Source of the DNA: Pseudomonadota bacterium
GTDB taxonomy: Bacteria > Pseudomonadota > Gammaproteobacteria > Burkholderiales > JAKAFK01
Assembly: GCA_021788645.1 (NCBI GenBank)
Contig: JAJYKK010000005.1
Location: forward strand, 1 to 64,000
DNA length: 64,000 nt
Direction: 5' to 3'
The notes under the pieces are model-generated. The model did not search any database, was not told the DNA's origin, and saw only the letters and a list, made by a program, of their open reading frames with translations. Each line of letters opens with the position of its first letter. Position 1 is the first letter of the stretch. The position numbers were made by a program, and so were the translations under genes. Shown in pieces: positions 8,163 to 17,938 of this stretch.

Positions 8163-8894
8163 ATGCGCCGTGACGTCCTGCACTCCAATGCCACCGGCCT
8201 GCTGCTCGTGTCGTTTCTGCTGCTTCCGGCCGCAGGATGGGCCGATGGATGCTCCGGCGCGCGCATCAGCCTGAGCGCTCGCGCCGAGGCCGCGATACCC
8301 AACGACGAAGCGGTCGTGGATTACCGGATCGAGGCCAAGGGGGCCGATCTCGGCGCCTTGCGCAGCCAGATCAACGGCATCGGCGAGAAGATCAAGGACC
8401 GGCTGGATCGGGAACCGGACGTGGCACAGCGCACCACCGACCGGGTTCTGCTACAGATTTCCCATTACGATGAGAACCTTCACCGCCAAGTCGACGAGGG
8501 GTGGCGACTGGTGCAGTCCGGCGAGGTGACCAGTCGCAATCCCGGCCGGGTCGCGGCGTGGCTCGGGGCGATCGAGCGGGACGGCGCGCAGGTGCGCTCC
8601 CTGCGCTATCAGGCATCGGATCGCGAGCAGGCCGCCGCCCGCGCACGCCTGCGCAGCCACGCCATCGGCGACTTTCTTTCCCAGGCTGCGGCAACGGCGC
8701 GGGCACTGGGTGCCCACTCCTATCGGATCCTGAGTCTTGCGACAAGCGCCCCTACGCAGCAGCCCTATCCCTTTCGCGGGCAGGCGGCCTTTGAAAATGT
8801 GGCTGCCCCTGCGCTGACCGCCGGAACGAGCACGATCCGGGTTAGCGTCACAGGCGAGATCTTGTTGCCCGCACGCAGCTATCCGGCCCATTGA
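8163..8894 (+). CDS. Periplasmic SIMPL-domain (DUF541) protein
   Basis: A 243-residue exported protein. A signal peptide spans about 1-27 (hydrophobic core GLLLVSFLLLPAA, cleavage after GWA). The mature part fits the SIMPL/DUF541 fold: an early ISLSARAEAAIPNDEAVVDY strand, a long helical middle containing LGALRSQINGIGEKIKDRL, and a C-terminal IRVSVTGEILL strand. SIMPL proteins (YggE-like in E. coli) occur in the periplasm, and their biochemical role is poorly defined. AGGAAC lies seven bases before the ATG. It is monocistronic. Confidence 0.75.
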   Translation: MRRDVLHSNATGLLLVSFLLLPAAGWADGCSGARISLSARAEAAIPNDEAVVDYRIEAKGADLGALRSQINGIGEKIKDRLDREPDVAQRTTDRVLLQISHYDENLHRQVDEGWRLVQSGEVTSRNPGRVAAWLGAIERDGAQVRSLRYQASDREQAAARARLRSHAIGDFLSQAAATARALGAHSYRILSLATSAPTQQPYPFRGQAAFENVAAPALTAGTSTIRVSVTGEILLPARSYPAH

Positions 8895-9047
8895 AGCGCG
8901 ACCGCGACCTCGCCTGCCGCCCGCTCCGAGCCCCCGTTGGCACTTCCCTCCTTGCGGCTCGAGGCGCGGCATCACGGGCCGGCGGCCCCGGCCGCGCCCC
9001 GTGAATGGAATGCCGCTCCGGCGACAGATGATCACTCGCCCTTATCG

Positions 9048-9076
9048 TTACCATAACTAATATTGACTGTTCTTTA
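9048..9076. promoter_or_regulatory. Candidate CbbR (LysR-type) operator upstream of cbbM
   Basis: Two adjacent matches to the TNA-N7-TNA pattern recognised by CbbR: TTA-N7-TAA (9048-9060) and TGA-N7-TTA (9064-9076). They lie in an AT-rich block (9040-9187) that must contain the cbbM promoter. The pattern is loose and AT-rich DNA matches it easily, so this is a suggestion only. No cbbR gene is in the window. Confidence 0.3.
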
Positions 9077-9187
9077 TGCACGCAATTCCGTACACTATTT
9101 CCCCTATTTCCGACATGGTTTCATGGCTTTTCTCAGAAAGATTTGGTCGCCGGTCGCGGGAATGGCATTCATAAATTAGGAGCAATG

Positions 9188-10567
9188 ATGGATCAGTCTG
9201 GGCGTTATGCGAATTTAAACCTGAAGGAAGCCGACCTCATCCGCGACGGCCGGCACGTGTTGTGCGCCTACGTCATGAAACCCAAGGCGGGATACGAATA
9301 TCTCGCCACCGCCGCCCACTTCGCGGCGGAGTCCTCGACAGGAACCAATGTCGAAGTCTGTACCACGGATGCCTTCACCAAGGGCGTGGATGCACTCGTC
9401 TACGCGATTGAGCCCGAAAATGAGGTCATGAAGATTGCCTACCCAATCGAGCTGTTCGATCGCAACATCATCGACGGGCGCGCCATGCTGGCTTCATTCC
9501 TCACCCTCACGATCGGCAACAACCAGGGCATGGGGGATGTGGAATACGCCAAGATGTACGACTTCTACGTACCGCCCAAGTACCTCCAGCTCTTCGACGG
9601 CCCGGCGATGAACATCGCCGACATGTGGCGCGTGCTCGGGCGCCCGATGGTCAACGGCGGCATGGTCGTGGGCACCATCATCAAACCCAAGCTGGGTCTG
9701 CGCGCGCAGCCCTTTGCCGATGCCTGCTATCAGTTCTGGCTCGGCGGCGATTTCATCAAGAACGACGAACCGCAAGGCAATCAGGTCTTCGCACCGCTCA
9801 AGGAAACGATCACCGCCGTGGCCGATGCCATGAAGCGCGCGCAGGACGAAACCGGCGAAGCGAAGCTCTTTTCGGCCAACATCACGGCGGATGATCCGTT
9901 CGAAATGATCGCCCGCGGCGAATACATCCTGTCGGCGTTTGGCGAAAACGCGAACCATGTCGCCTTCCTCGTCGACGGCTATGTCGCCGGCCCGACGGCC
10001 GTCACGACCTGCCGCCGCCACTTTCCGAACCAATTCCTCCACTACCACCGCGCCGGACACGGCGCCGTGACTTCGCCGCAGGCGAAGCGCGGCTATACGG
10101 CCTTCGTCCACTGCAAGATGTCCCGCCTGCAGGGCGCTTCCGGAATCCATACCGGCACCATGGGGTATGGCAAGATGGAAGGCGATGCCAAGGATAAGAA
10201 CATCGCCTTCATGCTGGAACGCGACAGCGCCGACGGTCCCTTCTACCACCAGGAATGGTATGGGATGAAGGCCACCACCCCGATCATCTCGGGCGGCATG
10301 AACGCCTTGCGCCTGCCCGGCTTCTTCGACAACCTGGGCCACTCCAACGTGATCCAGACCTCCGGTGGCGGCGCATTCGGCCATAAGGACGGCGGCACGG
10401 CAGGCGCGAAGTCCCTGCGCCAGGCCCATGACGCTTGGCAAAAGGGCGTCAGCCTGGTCGACTATGCCAAGGAACATCCCGAACTGAAGGGCGCCTTCGA
10501 GTCCTTCTCCTGGGATGCGGACGCGCTCTACCCCGGTTGGCGTGACGCCCTGAACCTTCACAAATAG
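9188..10567 (+). CDS. cbbM: Ribulose-1,5-bisphosphate carboxylase/oxygenase, form II
   Basis: A 459-residue form II RuBisCO, the CO2-fixing enzyme of the Calvin cycle, cytosolic dimer. The N-terminus ([17 protein letters not shown]) and the length match the R. rubrum enzyme. The carbamylated Lys191 and the Mg ligands Asp193 and Glu194 sit in [10 protein letters not shown] at the same numbering; [10 protein letters not shown] supplies the catalytic Lys of loop 2. AGGAG (9178-9182) is spaced correctly for the second of two tandem ATGs (9188), which is chosen; the alternative at 9185 adds one Met. There is no small-subunit gene, as expected for form II. No cbbQ/cbbO genes follow; an intrinsic terminator ends transcription. 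This is the strongest evidence for autotrophy in the window. Confidence 0.98.
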   Translation: MDQSGRYANLNLKEADLIRDGRHVLCAYVMKPKAGYEYLATAAHFAAESSTGTNVEVCTTDAFTKGVDALVYAIEPENEVMKIAYPIELFDRNIIDGRAMLASFLTLTIGNNQGMGDVEYAKMYDFYVPPKYLQLFDGPAMNIADMWRVLGRPMVNGGMVVGTIIKPKLGLRAQPFADACYQFWLGGDFIKNDEPQGNQVFAPLKETITAVADAMKRAQDETGEAKLFSANITADDPFEMIARGEYILSAFGENANHVAFLVDGYVAGPTAVTTCRRHFPNQFLHYHRAGHGAVTSPQAKRGYTAFVHCKMSRLQGASGIHTGTMGYGKMEGDAKDKNIAFMLERDSADGPFYHQEWYGMKATTPIISGGMNALRLPGFFDNLGHSNVIQTSGGGAFGHKDGGTAGAKSLRQAHDAWQKGVSLVDYAKEHPELKGAFESFSWDADALYPGWRDALNLHK

Positions 10568-10592
10568 GCCCGGCGCCACGCGCCGGTGACGC

Positions 10593-10625
10593 ATGGCCAC
10601 GGAAGCGCTCCGTGGCCATTTTTTT
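10593..10625 (+). terminator. Intrinsic terminator of cbbM
   Basis: An 11-base perfect stem, ATGGCCACGGA (10593-10603) with TCCGTGGCCAT (10609-10619), and a run of seven T residues (10619-10625). Confidence 0.92.
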
Positions 10626-10639
10626 GCGCGCCGCCCCAT

Positions 10640-10668
10640 AAAAAAACGCCACCCGGAGGTGGCGTTTT
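10640..10668 (-). terminator. Intrinsic terminator of cspA
   Basis: Minus-strand stem AAAACGCCACC (10658-10668) with GGTGGCGTTTT (10643-10653), tetraloop TCCG, then a T-run read through 10640. It lies about 20 bases past the cspA stop and back to back with the cbbM terminator. Confidence 0.9.
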
Positions 10669-10687
10669 CAGGCTGATCGCTTGTCGA

Positions 10688-10891
10688 CTACGCGTTCTGG
10701 ATATTCGAGGCCTGCTTGCCCTTCGGACCTTGCGTCACGTCGAACGACACTCGCTGCCCTTCCTTGAGCGTCTTGAATCCGTTCATCTGAATCGCCGAAA
10801 AGTGCGCGAACAGATCTTCGCTCCCGTCGTCAGGAGTGATGAATCCAAATCCCTTGGCGTCATTGAACCACTTTACGATACCAGTTGCCAT
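10688..10891 (-). CDS. cspA: Cold-shock protein, CspA family
   Basis: A 67-residue single cold-shock domain, the usual length. The RNP1 motif KGFGFIT and RNP2 motif DLFAHFSAI are intact. Such proteins bind single-stranded RNA/DNA and act as RNA chaperones. The ATG has GAGGTAGG upstream. A near-perfect promoter about 110 bases upstream gives a long 5' leader, as is typical of cold-inducible csp genes whose leader refolds at low temperature; whether this copy is cold-induced is not visible. The specific paralogue letter is uncertain. Confidence 0.95.
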   Translation of the reverse strand: MATGIVKWFNDAKGFGFITPDDGSEDLFAHFSAIQMNGFKTLKEGQRVSFDVTQGPKGKQASNIQNA

Positions 10892-11008
10892 TCTACCTAC
10901 CTCAAAGACTAAAAAAATCGGGGGTTCCCGGGAAATGTTTAAATCTCAAGGCTGAGAAAGGCGTTAAACCAATTTCCGAACAGGACTTGAAACCAAACAC
11001 GCATCCGG

Positions 11009-11037
11009 TTTATACCCCGCCGGTCGACGACTGTCAA
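11009..11037 (-). promoter_or_regulatory. Sigma70 promoter of cspA
   Basis: On the minus strand TTGACA (11032-11037), exactly 17 bases, TATAAA (11009-11014). This is the closest match to consensus seen in the window. The predicted transcript has a leader of about 110 bases. Confidence 0.85.
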
Positions 11038-11067
11038 TACCCTTTTCGGATTCGCCTCACGGGCCCG

Positions 11068-11097
11068 TTGCGCGTGGCGCGCCCCTTCGCATAGAAT
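11068..11097 (+). promoter_or_regulatory. Putative sigma70 promoter of pyrD
   Basis: TTGCGC (11068-11073), 18-base spacer, TAGAAT (11092-11097). The -10 ends six bases before the pyrD ATG, so transcription would start at or next to the start codon. Confidence 0.4.
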
Positions 11098-11103
11098 CGG
11101 CGA

Positions 11104-12123
11104 ATGTATCGTCTCCTGCGTCCCTTGCTCTTTCGCCTCCCCCCCGAGACGGCGCACCGCCTCACGCTCGCTTTGCTGGACACCGGCCATGCGCTGCGGG
11201 CAGGCGCGCTGCTGGCCCCCACGATCCCCTGCCGCCCACGCACCGTGATGGGACTTTCCTTCCCCAATCCGGTCGGCCTTGCCGCCGGTCTGGACAAAAA
11301 TGGCGAGCATATCGCGGCGCTGGCCGACCTTGGGTTTGGCTTCATCGAAGTGGGCACCGTCACCCCGCGCCCGCAACCGGGCAATCCCTCGCCGCGCCTG
11401 TTCCGGGTGCAGCAAGCCGAGGGGCTCATCAACCGCATGGGCTTCAACAACGACGGTGTCGAACGTCTGGTCGAGAACGTGCAACGGGCGCGCTACCCAG
11501 GGATCCTCGGCATCAATATCGGCAAGAATTTCGACACCCCGCTGGAGCGCGCCGCCGACGATTACCTCGCCTGCCTGCGCACCGTTTACCGCTGGGCCTC
11601 TTATGTGACGGTCAACATTTCGTCTCCCAACACGAAAAACCTCCGTCAGCTCCAGCATGCTCAAGAACTGAGCGGCTTGCTCGCAGCGCTGCGAAGCGAG
11701 CAGGCGACCCTCGCCGCCGCCCATGGCAAGCACGTGCCCCTGGTCCTCAAGATCGCGCCGGATCTGGCGCCGGACGAGCTCCTGGCCATCGCGGACTTGT
11801 GCCTGGACCACCACATCGAAGGCGTCATCGCCACCAACACCACGATTGGTCGCGAGGGGATCGAAGGCATGAGGCACGCCGCCGAGTCCGGCGGCTTGAG
11901 CGGCGCACCGCTGCGGCGCCGCTCGACGGCGGTCATCAAGCAGCTAAGCCTCGCCTTGCGGGGCCGTATTCCCATTATCGGCGTGGGGGGCGTCATGAGC
12001 GCACTCGATGCCCTGGAAAAGATCAAGGCAGGCGCAAGCCTCGTGCAGCTCTACAGCGGCCTGATCTACCGAGGCCCTCGACTCGTGGCGGAAGCCGCTG
12101 GCGCCTTGTGCAACGGGATATAG
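11104..12123 (+). CDS. pyrD: Dihydroorotate dehydrogenase (quinone), class 2
   Basis: A 339-residue FMN enzyme that oxidises dihydroorotate to orotate and passes electrons to membrane quinone in pyrimidine synthesis. Class 2 is shown by the N-terminal amphipathic membrane-binding segment (MYRLLRPLLFRLPPETAHRL) and by a catalytic Ser (Ser174 in NISSPNTKNL) instead of Cys. FMN/substrate motifs GLAAGLDKNG and GVGGVMSALDALEKIKAGA are present. No Shine-Dalgarno sequence precedes the ATG, and the predicted promoter abuts it. pyrF is at the far end of the window. Confidence 0.96.
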   Translation: MYRLLRPLLFRLPPETAHRLTLALLDTGHALRAGALLAPTIPCRPRTVMGLSFPNPVGLAAGLDKNGEHIAALADLGFGFIEVGTVTPRPQPGNPSPRLFRVQQAEGLINRMGFNNDGVERLVENVQRARYPGILGINIGKNFDTPLERAADDYLACLRTVYRWASYVTVNISSPNTKNLRQLQHAQELSGLLAALRSEQATLAAAHGKHVPLVLKIAPDLAPDELLAIADLCLDHHIEGVIATNTTIGREGIEGMRHAAESGGLSGAPLRRRSTAVIKQLSLALRGRIPIIGVGGVMSALDALEKIKAGASLVQLYSGLIYRGPRLVAEAAGALCNGI

Positions 12124-12135
12124 AATAAGCTATAA
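12106..12135 (+). promoter_or_regulatory. Putative promoter of ald
   Basis: TTGTGC (12106-12111), 18-base spacer, CTATAA (12130-12135), overlapping the last codons of pyrD and the AT-rich gap before ald. Confidence 0.3.
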
Positions 12136-12161
12136 GGGAACGAAGGCCGCGAGGGCACCGC

Positions 12162-13277
12162 ATGCGAATCGGCATCCCAAGGGAAATCAAGGACCACGAA
12201 TTTCGTGTGGGGCTCACCCCCGCGGGGGTCCGCCAACTTCGCGCCCAGGGCCACGACATTCGCGTCGAATCCGGGGCCGGCGCGAAGATCGGATTTACCG
12301 ACGAGGGCTATAGGGACGCCGGCGCAACGGTCTGCGAAGCCCCCGAGGCCGTCTACGAGGCGGACCTGATCATCAAGGTCAAGGAGCCGCAGCCCCGCGA
12401 ATACCCTCTGTTGCGTGAAGGCCAGACGCTGTTTTGCTACCTCCACTTGGCCGCCTCCGCCGATCTCACGCGCGCGCTGCTTGCGCGCAAGATCATCGGC
12501 ATCGCGTATGAAACAGTGACCGATGCACAAGGGGGCACACCGCTCCTTCATCCCATGTCTGAGATCGCCGGCCGCCTCAGCATCCAGGCCGGCGCGACGA
12601 CCCTGGAGATGGCCCACGGAGGCCACGGCACACTGCTGGGCGGGGTTCCCGGCGTACCGCCCGGGCGCGTCGCCATCCTCGGCGGCGGAAGCGTCGGCAC
12701 AAACGCCGCCAAGATGGCCATCGGCCTGGGCGCCGACGTCACGCTGCTGGACGTGAGCGCCGCGCGGCTCAGATACCTGGACGATATTTTCGGCCCCCGT
12801 CTCAAGACCCGCTATTCCGATCCGGACACCGTCGCCCTGGCGGCGCAGGACGCGGACCTCCTGGTCGGCGCCGTGCTGATCCCGGGCGCACGTGCCCCGA
12901 AGCTGCTGACCCGCGGGGTCATCCAGACGATGCGGCGCGGGTCCGTGCTGGTCGATGTCTCGATCGACCAGGGCGGGTTGTCGGAAACCTCGCGGCCCAC
13001 CACCCACTCACAACCGACCTATGTGGAGGAAGGCGTCGTCCACTACTGCGTGACCAATATGCCCGCGGCATGCGCGCGCACCTCGACGCTGGCGCTGACC
13101 CATGTGACCCTGCCCTATGTCTTGCGGCTTGCGGGCCAAGGCACCGACAACGCGTTGCGGGCGGACCCCTGGCTGCGCCGGGGTCTCAATATGTACCGAG
13201 GCAGCCTGACCGCCCCCAGCGTCGGCGCCGACCTGGGATTCGACGTCAGCGCTCCGGAAGAAATGCTCGGTCCATGA
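12162..13277 (+). CDS. ald: Alanine dehydrogenase
   Basis: A 371-residue NAD-dependent L-alanine dehydrogenase, interconverting alanine and pyruvate plus ammonia. Catalytic Lys74 (IKVKEPQ) and His95 (CYLHLAAS) are at family positions; the NAD-binding motif AILGGGSVGTNAAKMAIGLG spans about 170-190, ending with Asp in TLLDVS. The N-terminus MRIGIPREIKDHEFRVGLTP is diagnostic. GAGGGCAC precedes the ATG. It stands between pyrD and the rnf operon with its own possible promoter. It links pyruvate to ammonium assimilation or alanine catabolism. Confidence 0.96.
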   Translation: MRIGIPREIKDHEFRVGLTPAGVRQLRAQGHDIRVESGAGAKIGFTDEGYRDAGATVCEAPEAVYEADLIIKVKEPQPREYPLLREGQTLFCYLHLAASADLTRALLARKIIGIAYETVTDAQGGTPLLHPMSEIAGRLSIQAGATTLEMAHGGHGTLLGGVPGVPPGRVAILGGGSVGTNAAKMAIGLGADVTLLDVSAARLRYLDDIFGPRLKTRYSDPDTVALAAQDADLLVGAVLIPGARAPKLLTRGVIQTMRRGSVLVDVSIDQGGLSETSRPTTHSQPTYVEEGVVHYCVTNMPAACARTSTLALTHVTLPYVLRLAGQGTDNALRADPWLRRGLNMYRGSLTAPSVGADLGFDVSAPEEMLGP

Positions 13278-13330
13278 GTCGTGACCCGGGCTACGGGCAT
13301 CCGCCGGCAATAAACCTGCCGTGCGCATGG

Positions 13331-13359
13331 TTGCAACAATGCATGCCCCAAGGGATAAT
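13331..13359 (+). promoter_or_regulatory. Sigma70 promoter of the rnf operon
   Basis: TTGCAA (13331-13336), 17-base spacer, GATAAT (13354-13359), 33 bases upstream of rnfA. Good match and spacing. Confidence 0.7.
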
Positions 13360-13392
13360 TCCCGAAATATTAGTGCTCGTTAATAGGGCATC

Positions 13393-13968
13393 ATGCACAG
13401 TTATCTCATCCTGTTGATCGGTGCGGTATTCGTCAACAACATCGTGCTGGTCAAGATCCTTGGCCTTTGCCCGTTCATGGGCGTCTCCAAGAAGCTGGAG
13501 ACGGCGGTGGGCATGGGCGCGGCGACCACATTCGTCCTCACGCTGGGCTCGGGCACGAGCTACTTGATCAATCAATACCTGCTGGGCTCGGACCTGGGCT
13601 ACCTTCGCACCCTGTCGTTCATCGTCGTGATCGCCGGCATCGTCCAGTTCACCGAGATGTTCATCCGCAAGGCGAGTCCCGTCCTTTACCAGGTATTGGG
13701 CATCTACCTGCCGCTCATCACCACCAACTGCGCGGTCCTCGGCATCCCGCTGCTCAACGTGGAGGAGAAGCACAATTTCCTCCAGTCGCTCATCTTCGGC
13801 ATGGGGGGCGCGGTCGGATTCTCCATGGTGCTGATTCTCTTCGCCGGCCTGCGCGAACGCCTCGAAGGTGCGGATGTGCCGAAGCCGTTCCGCGGCTCCG
13901 CCATCGCCATGGTGACCGGCGGCCTGATGAGCCTTGCCTTCATGGGCTTCAACGGGATGGTGCGATGA
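13393..13968 (+). CDS. rnfA: Rnf electron transport complex subunit A
   Basis: A 191-residue membrane protein with about six transmembrane helices, one of the paired RnfA/RnfE core subunits of the ion-translocating ferredoxin:NAD+ oxidoreductase. The signatures [20 protein letters not shown] and [14 protein letters not shown] contain the conserved Cys residues that bind an intramembrane Fe-S cluster shared with RnfE. First gene of rnfABCDGE; the promoter is at 13331-13359. In E. coli the same complex (Rsx) keeps SoxR reduced, so that role is possible too. Confidence 0.95.
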   Translation: MHSYLILLIGAVFVNNIVLVKILGLCPFMGVSKKLETAVGMGAATTFVLTLGSGTSYLINQYLLGSDLGYLRTLSFIVVIAGIVQFTEMFIRKASPVLYQVLGIYLPLITTNCAVLGIPLLNVEEKHNFLQSLIFGMGGAVGFSMVLILFAGLRERLEGADVPKPFRGSAIAMVTGGLMSLAFMGFNGMVR

Positions 13969-13993
13969 CAGGACCCGCGCTGTTCGTCCCCTC

Positions 13994-14545
13994 ATGCTAG
14001 CCGCGCTTTGGGTCATGGCCGGGTTGGCCGTCGTATTGGGCGCCGTGCTGGGCTTCGCGGCCGTGCGCTTTCACGTCGAAGACAATCCGCTGGTCGAGAA
14101 GATCGACGCGATCTTGCCCCAGACGCAGTGCGGCCAGTGCGGCTTTCCCGGCTGCCGGCCCTATGCCGAGGCGATTGCCAGCGGTGCGGCGGACATCAAC
14201 CAATGCCCGCCCGGCGGAGAACCGGGGATTCGGAAATTGGCCGAGCTGCTGGGCAAGGAATTCAAGCCGCTCAACGCCGAGCACGGCGCACCGAAGCCCA
14301 AGTCGGTCGCCCTCATTGACGAGCGGCTGTGCATCGGCTGCACCCTGTGCGCCCAGGCCTGCCCGGTCGATGCCATCGTCGGCGCGGCCAAGCAGATGCA
14401 TACCGTGATCGTCTCCGAATGCACCGGGTGCGAACTGTGCCTCGCGCCCTGTCCGGTCGATTGCATCCATATGGTGCCGATCGGCGAAAAAATCGGCACC
14501 TGGAAGTGGGATCCGCCCGACTACTCCTATGGACCCACCGCATGA
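13994..14545 (+). CDS. rnfB: Rnf complex iron-sulfur subunit B
   Basis: A 183-residue protein: an N-terminal membrane anchor (about 3-25), a 4Fe-4S domain with Cys46, Cys49, Cys54 and Cys71 ([12 protein letters not shown]), and two ferredoxin-type 4Fe-4S motifs (Cys113/116/119/123 and Cys143/146/149/153). It is the electron-entry subunit. The ATG at 13994 sits 25 bases after rnfA; the frame is open further upstream but that part lacks homology. The stop overlaps the rnfC start (ATGA), implying coupled translation. Confidence 0.95.
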   Translation: MLAALWVMAGLAVVLGAVLGFAAVRFHVEDNPLVEKIDAILPQTQCGQCGFPGCRPYAEAIASGAADINQCPPGGEPGIRKLAELLGKEFKPLNAEHGAPKPKSVALIDERLCIGCTLCAQACPVDAIVGAAKQMHTVIVSECTGCELCLAPCPVDCIHMVPIGEKIGTWKWDPPDYSYGPTA

Positions 14546-16185
14546 AGCCTCTGTTCCACTTCCACGGCGGCATCCATCCGCCGCAGCACAAGAGTGAATC
14601 AGCCGGCCGGGGGATCGTCCCGGGACCGCTCCCCAAACGCCTCGTGCTGCCCCTCCACCAGCATATCGGCGCGCCTGCCAGGGCCATCGTCAAGCCGGGC
14701 GACCGGGTGCTCAAGGGGCAAATGATCGGACAACCCCAAGGTCCGATCTCGGCCGGCGTGCATGCGCCGACGTCGGGCACCATTCACGCGGTCGGCCTGC
14801 ATGGGCTGCCCCATCCGTCCGGCTTGCACGACCTCTGCATCGAGCTGTGGCCCGACCAGGAAGACCGCTGGATCGAACGCCAGCCCATCGACTATCGCAC
14901 GGAGGATGCGACACGGCTGCTCGACCACCTGCGCAATGCCGGCGTGGTCGGGCTCGGCGGCGCCGTGTTCCCGAGCGCCGTCAAGCTCAATCCGGGGCCG
15001 CCGGGAGGCGTGCCCACCCTCATCATCAACGGCGCCGAGTGCGAACCCTGGATCACCTGCGACGACGCGCTCATGCGGGAACGCAGCGGGGAGATCGTCG
15101 AAGGCATCCTCATCATGCGTCATTTGCTCGATGCGCGGGAAATCCTGATCGGCATCGAGGACAACAAGCCGGAAGCGGCCGCCGCGATGCGGAAGGCCGC
15201 CGCGGCGAGCCCATTTCCGATGGAAGTGGTGGTCGTGCCGACCATCTATCCGACCGGGGGCGCCAAGCAGCTCACCCAAATCCTGACCGGCAAGGAGGCG
15301 CCCTCCAGCGGTCGCTCATCCGACATCGGCGTGGCGTGCTTCAACGTGGCGACCGCCTATACCGTGCACCGGGCCGTCAATCACGGCGAGCCGGTCCTCT
15401 CACGCGTCGTGACGGTCACCGGAAACGTCGGGCAGGCGCGCAATTTCGACGCGCTCATCGGCACCCTGGTGCCCGACCTCGTCGCCCTGGCACAACCCCG
15501 GGACGATACCGACGGGTTCATCATGGGCGGCCCCCTGATGGGCCATCGGCTGCCTTCGCTCGACGTGCCGGTGGTGAAGGCCATGAACTGCCTCATCGCC
15601 ACCTCACCCGCGCTCTTCAAACCAGCGCCCAGGCCGATGCCTTGCATCCGTTGCGGACGGTGTGCGGCGGCCTGTCCCGCCAATCTGCAGCCGCAAGATC
15701 TCCACTGGTTCGCCAAGGCCGCCAACTTCGGCAAGGCCCAGGAGTATGCCCTGTTCGACTGCATCGAATGCGGGTGCTGCAGCTATGTTTGCCCGAGCCA
15801 CATTCCCCTGGTACAGTATTTTCGTCACGCCAAGGGCGAAATCTGGGCGCGCGAGCGGGAAAAGAGGGCCGCCGACATCGCCCGGGAGCGGCATACGGTC
15901 CGGGAAGACCGCCTGGCACGCGAGAAAAAGGAAAGAGCCGAACGGCTTGCGCAGAAGGCGGCTGCGGCCGCCACGCCGACCGCGAGGGACGGTGCGGCGA
16001 CGCAGTCCAAGGATGACGCACTGCGCGCGGCCATAGAGCGCGCGAAGGCGAAAAAGGCCGAGATCGTGCCGAAGAACACCGACAACCTGCCGCCAAGCAC
16101 CTTGAGCGAGATCGAAAAAATCGAGGCGCGGCGCGCCCAGCTCCGCAAGGCGGCCACCAAGTCCCTGGACGAGAGCGAGGACTGA
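14542..16185 (+). CDS. rnfC: Rnf complex subunit C
   Basis: A 547-residue peripheral subunit that binds NAD(H) and FMN. N-terminal barrel-sandwich region ([20 protein letters not shown]), Rossmann-like NADH/FMN region with [17 protein letters not shown]-like segment, then two 4Fe-4S motifs: [17 protein letters not shown] and [16 protein letters not shown]. The last 120 residues form a charged Ala/Lys/Glu-rich helix ([15 protein letters not shown]), as in the longer gammaproteobacterial RnfC forms. The start overlaps rnfB by four bases. Confidence 0.95.
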   Translation: MKPLFHFHGGIHPPQHKSESAGRGIVPGPLPKRLVLPLHQHIGAPARAIVKPGDRVLKGQMIGQPQGPISAGVHAPTSGTIHAVGLHGLPHPSGLHDLCIELWPDQEDRWIERQPIDYRTEDATRLLDHLRNAGVVGLGGAVFPSAVKLNPGPPGGVPTLIINGAECEPWITCDDALMRERSGEIVEGILIMRHLLDAREILIGIEDNKPEAAAAMRKAAAASPFPMEVVVVPTIYPTGGAKQLTQILTGKEAPSSGRSSDIGVACFNVATAYTVHRAVNHGEPVLSRVVTVTGNVGQARNFDALIGTLVPDLVALAQPRDDTDGFIMGGPLMGHRLPSLDVPVVKAMNCLIATSPALFKPAPRPMPCIRCGRCAAACPANLQPQDLHWFAKAANFGKAQEYALFDCIECGCCSYVCPSHIPLVQYFRHAKGEIWAREREKRAADIARERHTVREDRLAREKKERAERLAQKAAAAATPTARDGAATQSKDDALRAAIERAKAKKAEIVPKNTDNLPPSTLSEIEKIEARRAQLRKAATKSLDESED

Positions 16186-16241
16186 GCCGCGCGGTGATCA
16201 GGCCCGACGCCGGCTCCCCAACAACCCATGCGCCAAGATTC

Positions 16242-17285
16242 ATGACCTCCCCCTACATCACCCAGCCCACCTCCGTCAACGCCCTCATGCTGAGGGTGCT
16301 GGGCGCGCTGATCCCGGCCATCGGCGCCTACGTCTACTTCTTCGGCCCCGCGATCCTTGTCAGTCTTCTGCTCGCCAGCGTGACCGCCCTGCTGTGCGAG
16401 GCGGCGATGCTCAAGATCCGCCGCTATGCCGCCGAAGCCTTTCTGGTCGACGGCAGCGCGCTCGTCACGGCCTGGCTGCTCGCCCTGTCCATGCCGCCGC
16501 TCGCGCCCTGGTGGTTGGTCGTCGTGGGCACAGCCTTCGCCATCGTGGTCGCCAAACACCTTTACGGCGGGCTGGGCAGCAACCTCTTCAACCCGGCGAT
16601 GGTCGGCTATGCCGTCATGATCGTCTCGTTTCCCGTCCCGATGACCCATTGGGCGGCGCCGGAGACCCTGGCCGCGGCGCATCTTTCCTTCGCGCAGGAC
16701 CTCCGCTACATCTTTGCGGGCATACTGCCTGACCATCTCAAGCTCGATGCAGTGACCATGGCCACCCCCCTGGACACCCTTCGCACCCAGCTCAAGCTCG
16801 CCCACACCCTCTCCGAGATCCGTCGCTTGCCCATTTTCGGGACCGTGGGGGGCATCGGCAGCCAGACCGTGGCCCTGATGTACCTGCTGGGCGGCCTGTA
16901 TCTCCTGTCCCAACGCGTGATCACCTGGCACATCCCGGTCGCCATGGGAGGCGCGCTCGCCTTGGCGTCGGCCGTGCTGCACGGGATCGACGCAGACCAC
17001 TATGCCTCGCCCGCCTTCGAGCTCTTCACCGGCGGCGCGATGATCGGCGCCTTCTTCATCGCCACCGATCCGGTCACCGCGCCGACGACCCCCAAAGGCA
17101 AGCTGCTCTTCGGGGCGGGCGTCGGGGTGCTCACCTACTGCATCCGCACCTTCGGCGGCTATCCCGACGGCGTCGCCTTCGCGGTGCTGCTCATGAACAT
17201 GACCGCCCCCCTGCTGGATGCCTATACCCAGCCACGCGTGTTCGGGCATGCGGAGAAGGAGACGCCCCGGGGGACGCCGCAATGA
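16242..17285 (+). CDS. rnfD: Rnf complex subunit D
   Basis: A 347-residue membrane protein of about nine helices, homologous to NqrB. The covalent FMN site is probably Thr175 in DAVTMATPLD. The motif GGLGSNLFNPAMVGYA and the C-terminal FIATDPVTAPTTPKGK are conserved. The ATG at 16242 is chosen because MTSPYITQPTSVNALM matches family N-termini; the frame is open upstream. The last codons overlap rnfG (ATGA). Confidence 0.95.
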   Translation: MTSPYITQPTSVNALMLRVLGALIPAIGAYVYFFGPAILVSLLLASVTALLCEAAMLKIRRYAAEAFLVDGSALVTAWLLALSMPPLAPWWLVVVGTAFAIVVAKHLYGGLGSNLFNPAMVGYAVMIVSFPVPMTHWAAPETLAAAHLSFAQDLRYIFAGILPDHLKLDAVTMATPLDTLRTQLKLAHTLSEIRRLPIFGTVGGIGSQTVALMYLLGGLYLLSQRVITWHIPVAMGGALALASAVLHGIDADHYASPAFELFTGGAMIGAFFIATDPVTAPTTPKGKLLFGAGVGVLTYCIRTFGGYPDGVAFAVLLMNMTAPLLDAYTQPRVFGHAEKETPRGTPQ

Positions 17286-17938
17286 GCCTTTCCCCTGTGT
17301 GGACGCCGGCGCGGGCCGTTGCCGTCTTGCTGGCCTTCGCCCTGCTCGGCACCGGAGTGCTCGCCTACACCTACGAGATCACCCGTTCCCGGATCGAGCA
17401 TAACGAGGAGCTGGCCAAACTGTCGCTCCTCGCCCAGACGCTCCCTAGGGACCTCTACGACAACAACCCGGTCGAAGACACGATCACCGTTCCCCCGGAC
17501 GATTTGCTGGGCACGAGCGACGCGTTGCCGGCATACATCGCCACCAAGCATGGCAGGGCGACCGCAGTGGTCCTGCAGGCCATCGCGCCCGACGGCTACG
17601 GCGGGCCCATCGACCTGCTGGTGGCGGTGCGTGCGGACGGCGAGATCACCGGGGTGCGGGTCGTCTCCGAGCATGAGACGCCCGGCCTGGGCGACTATAT
17701 TGAAATCACCCGAAGCCCATGGATCACGCTATTCGACAAGACCTCGCTGTCGCGCATCCCGGACGACGGCTGGCGGGTGCAAAAGGACGGCGGCGTATTC
17801 GCCTACCGGACCGGTGCGACGATCACCCCGCGCGCGGTCGTGAAGGCCGTCCACCATGCCCTGCTATATTTTAGAGAGCATCGGCAGGCGCTGCTGGCCC
17901 CCCCGAAACGATTGGAAGCCGCTCATGAACGACACTGA
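17282..17938 (+). CDS. rnfG: Rnf complex subunit G
   Basis: A 218-residue protein with one N-terminal membrane helix (about 11-30) and a periplasmic FMN-binding domain. FMN is attached by phosphoester to Thr180 in RTGATITPRAVV, the S/TGAT motif. GVRVVSEHETPGLGD is the other family signature. It overlaps rnfD by four bases and rnfE by 14. Confidence 0.95.
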   Translation: MSLSPVWTPARAVAVLLAFALLGTGVLAYTYEITRSRIEHNEELAKLSLLAQTLPRDLYDNNPVEDTITVPPDDLLGTSDALPAYIATKHGRATAVVLQAIAPDGYGGPIDLLVAVRADGEITGVRVVSEHETPGLGDYIEITRSPWITLFDKTSLSRIPDDGWRVQKDGGVFAYRTGATITPRAVVKAVHHALLYFREHRQALLAPPKRLEAAHERH

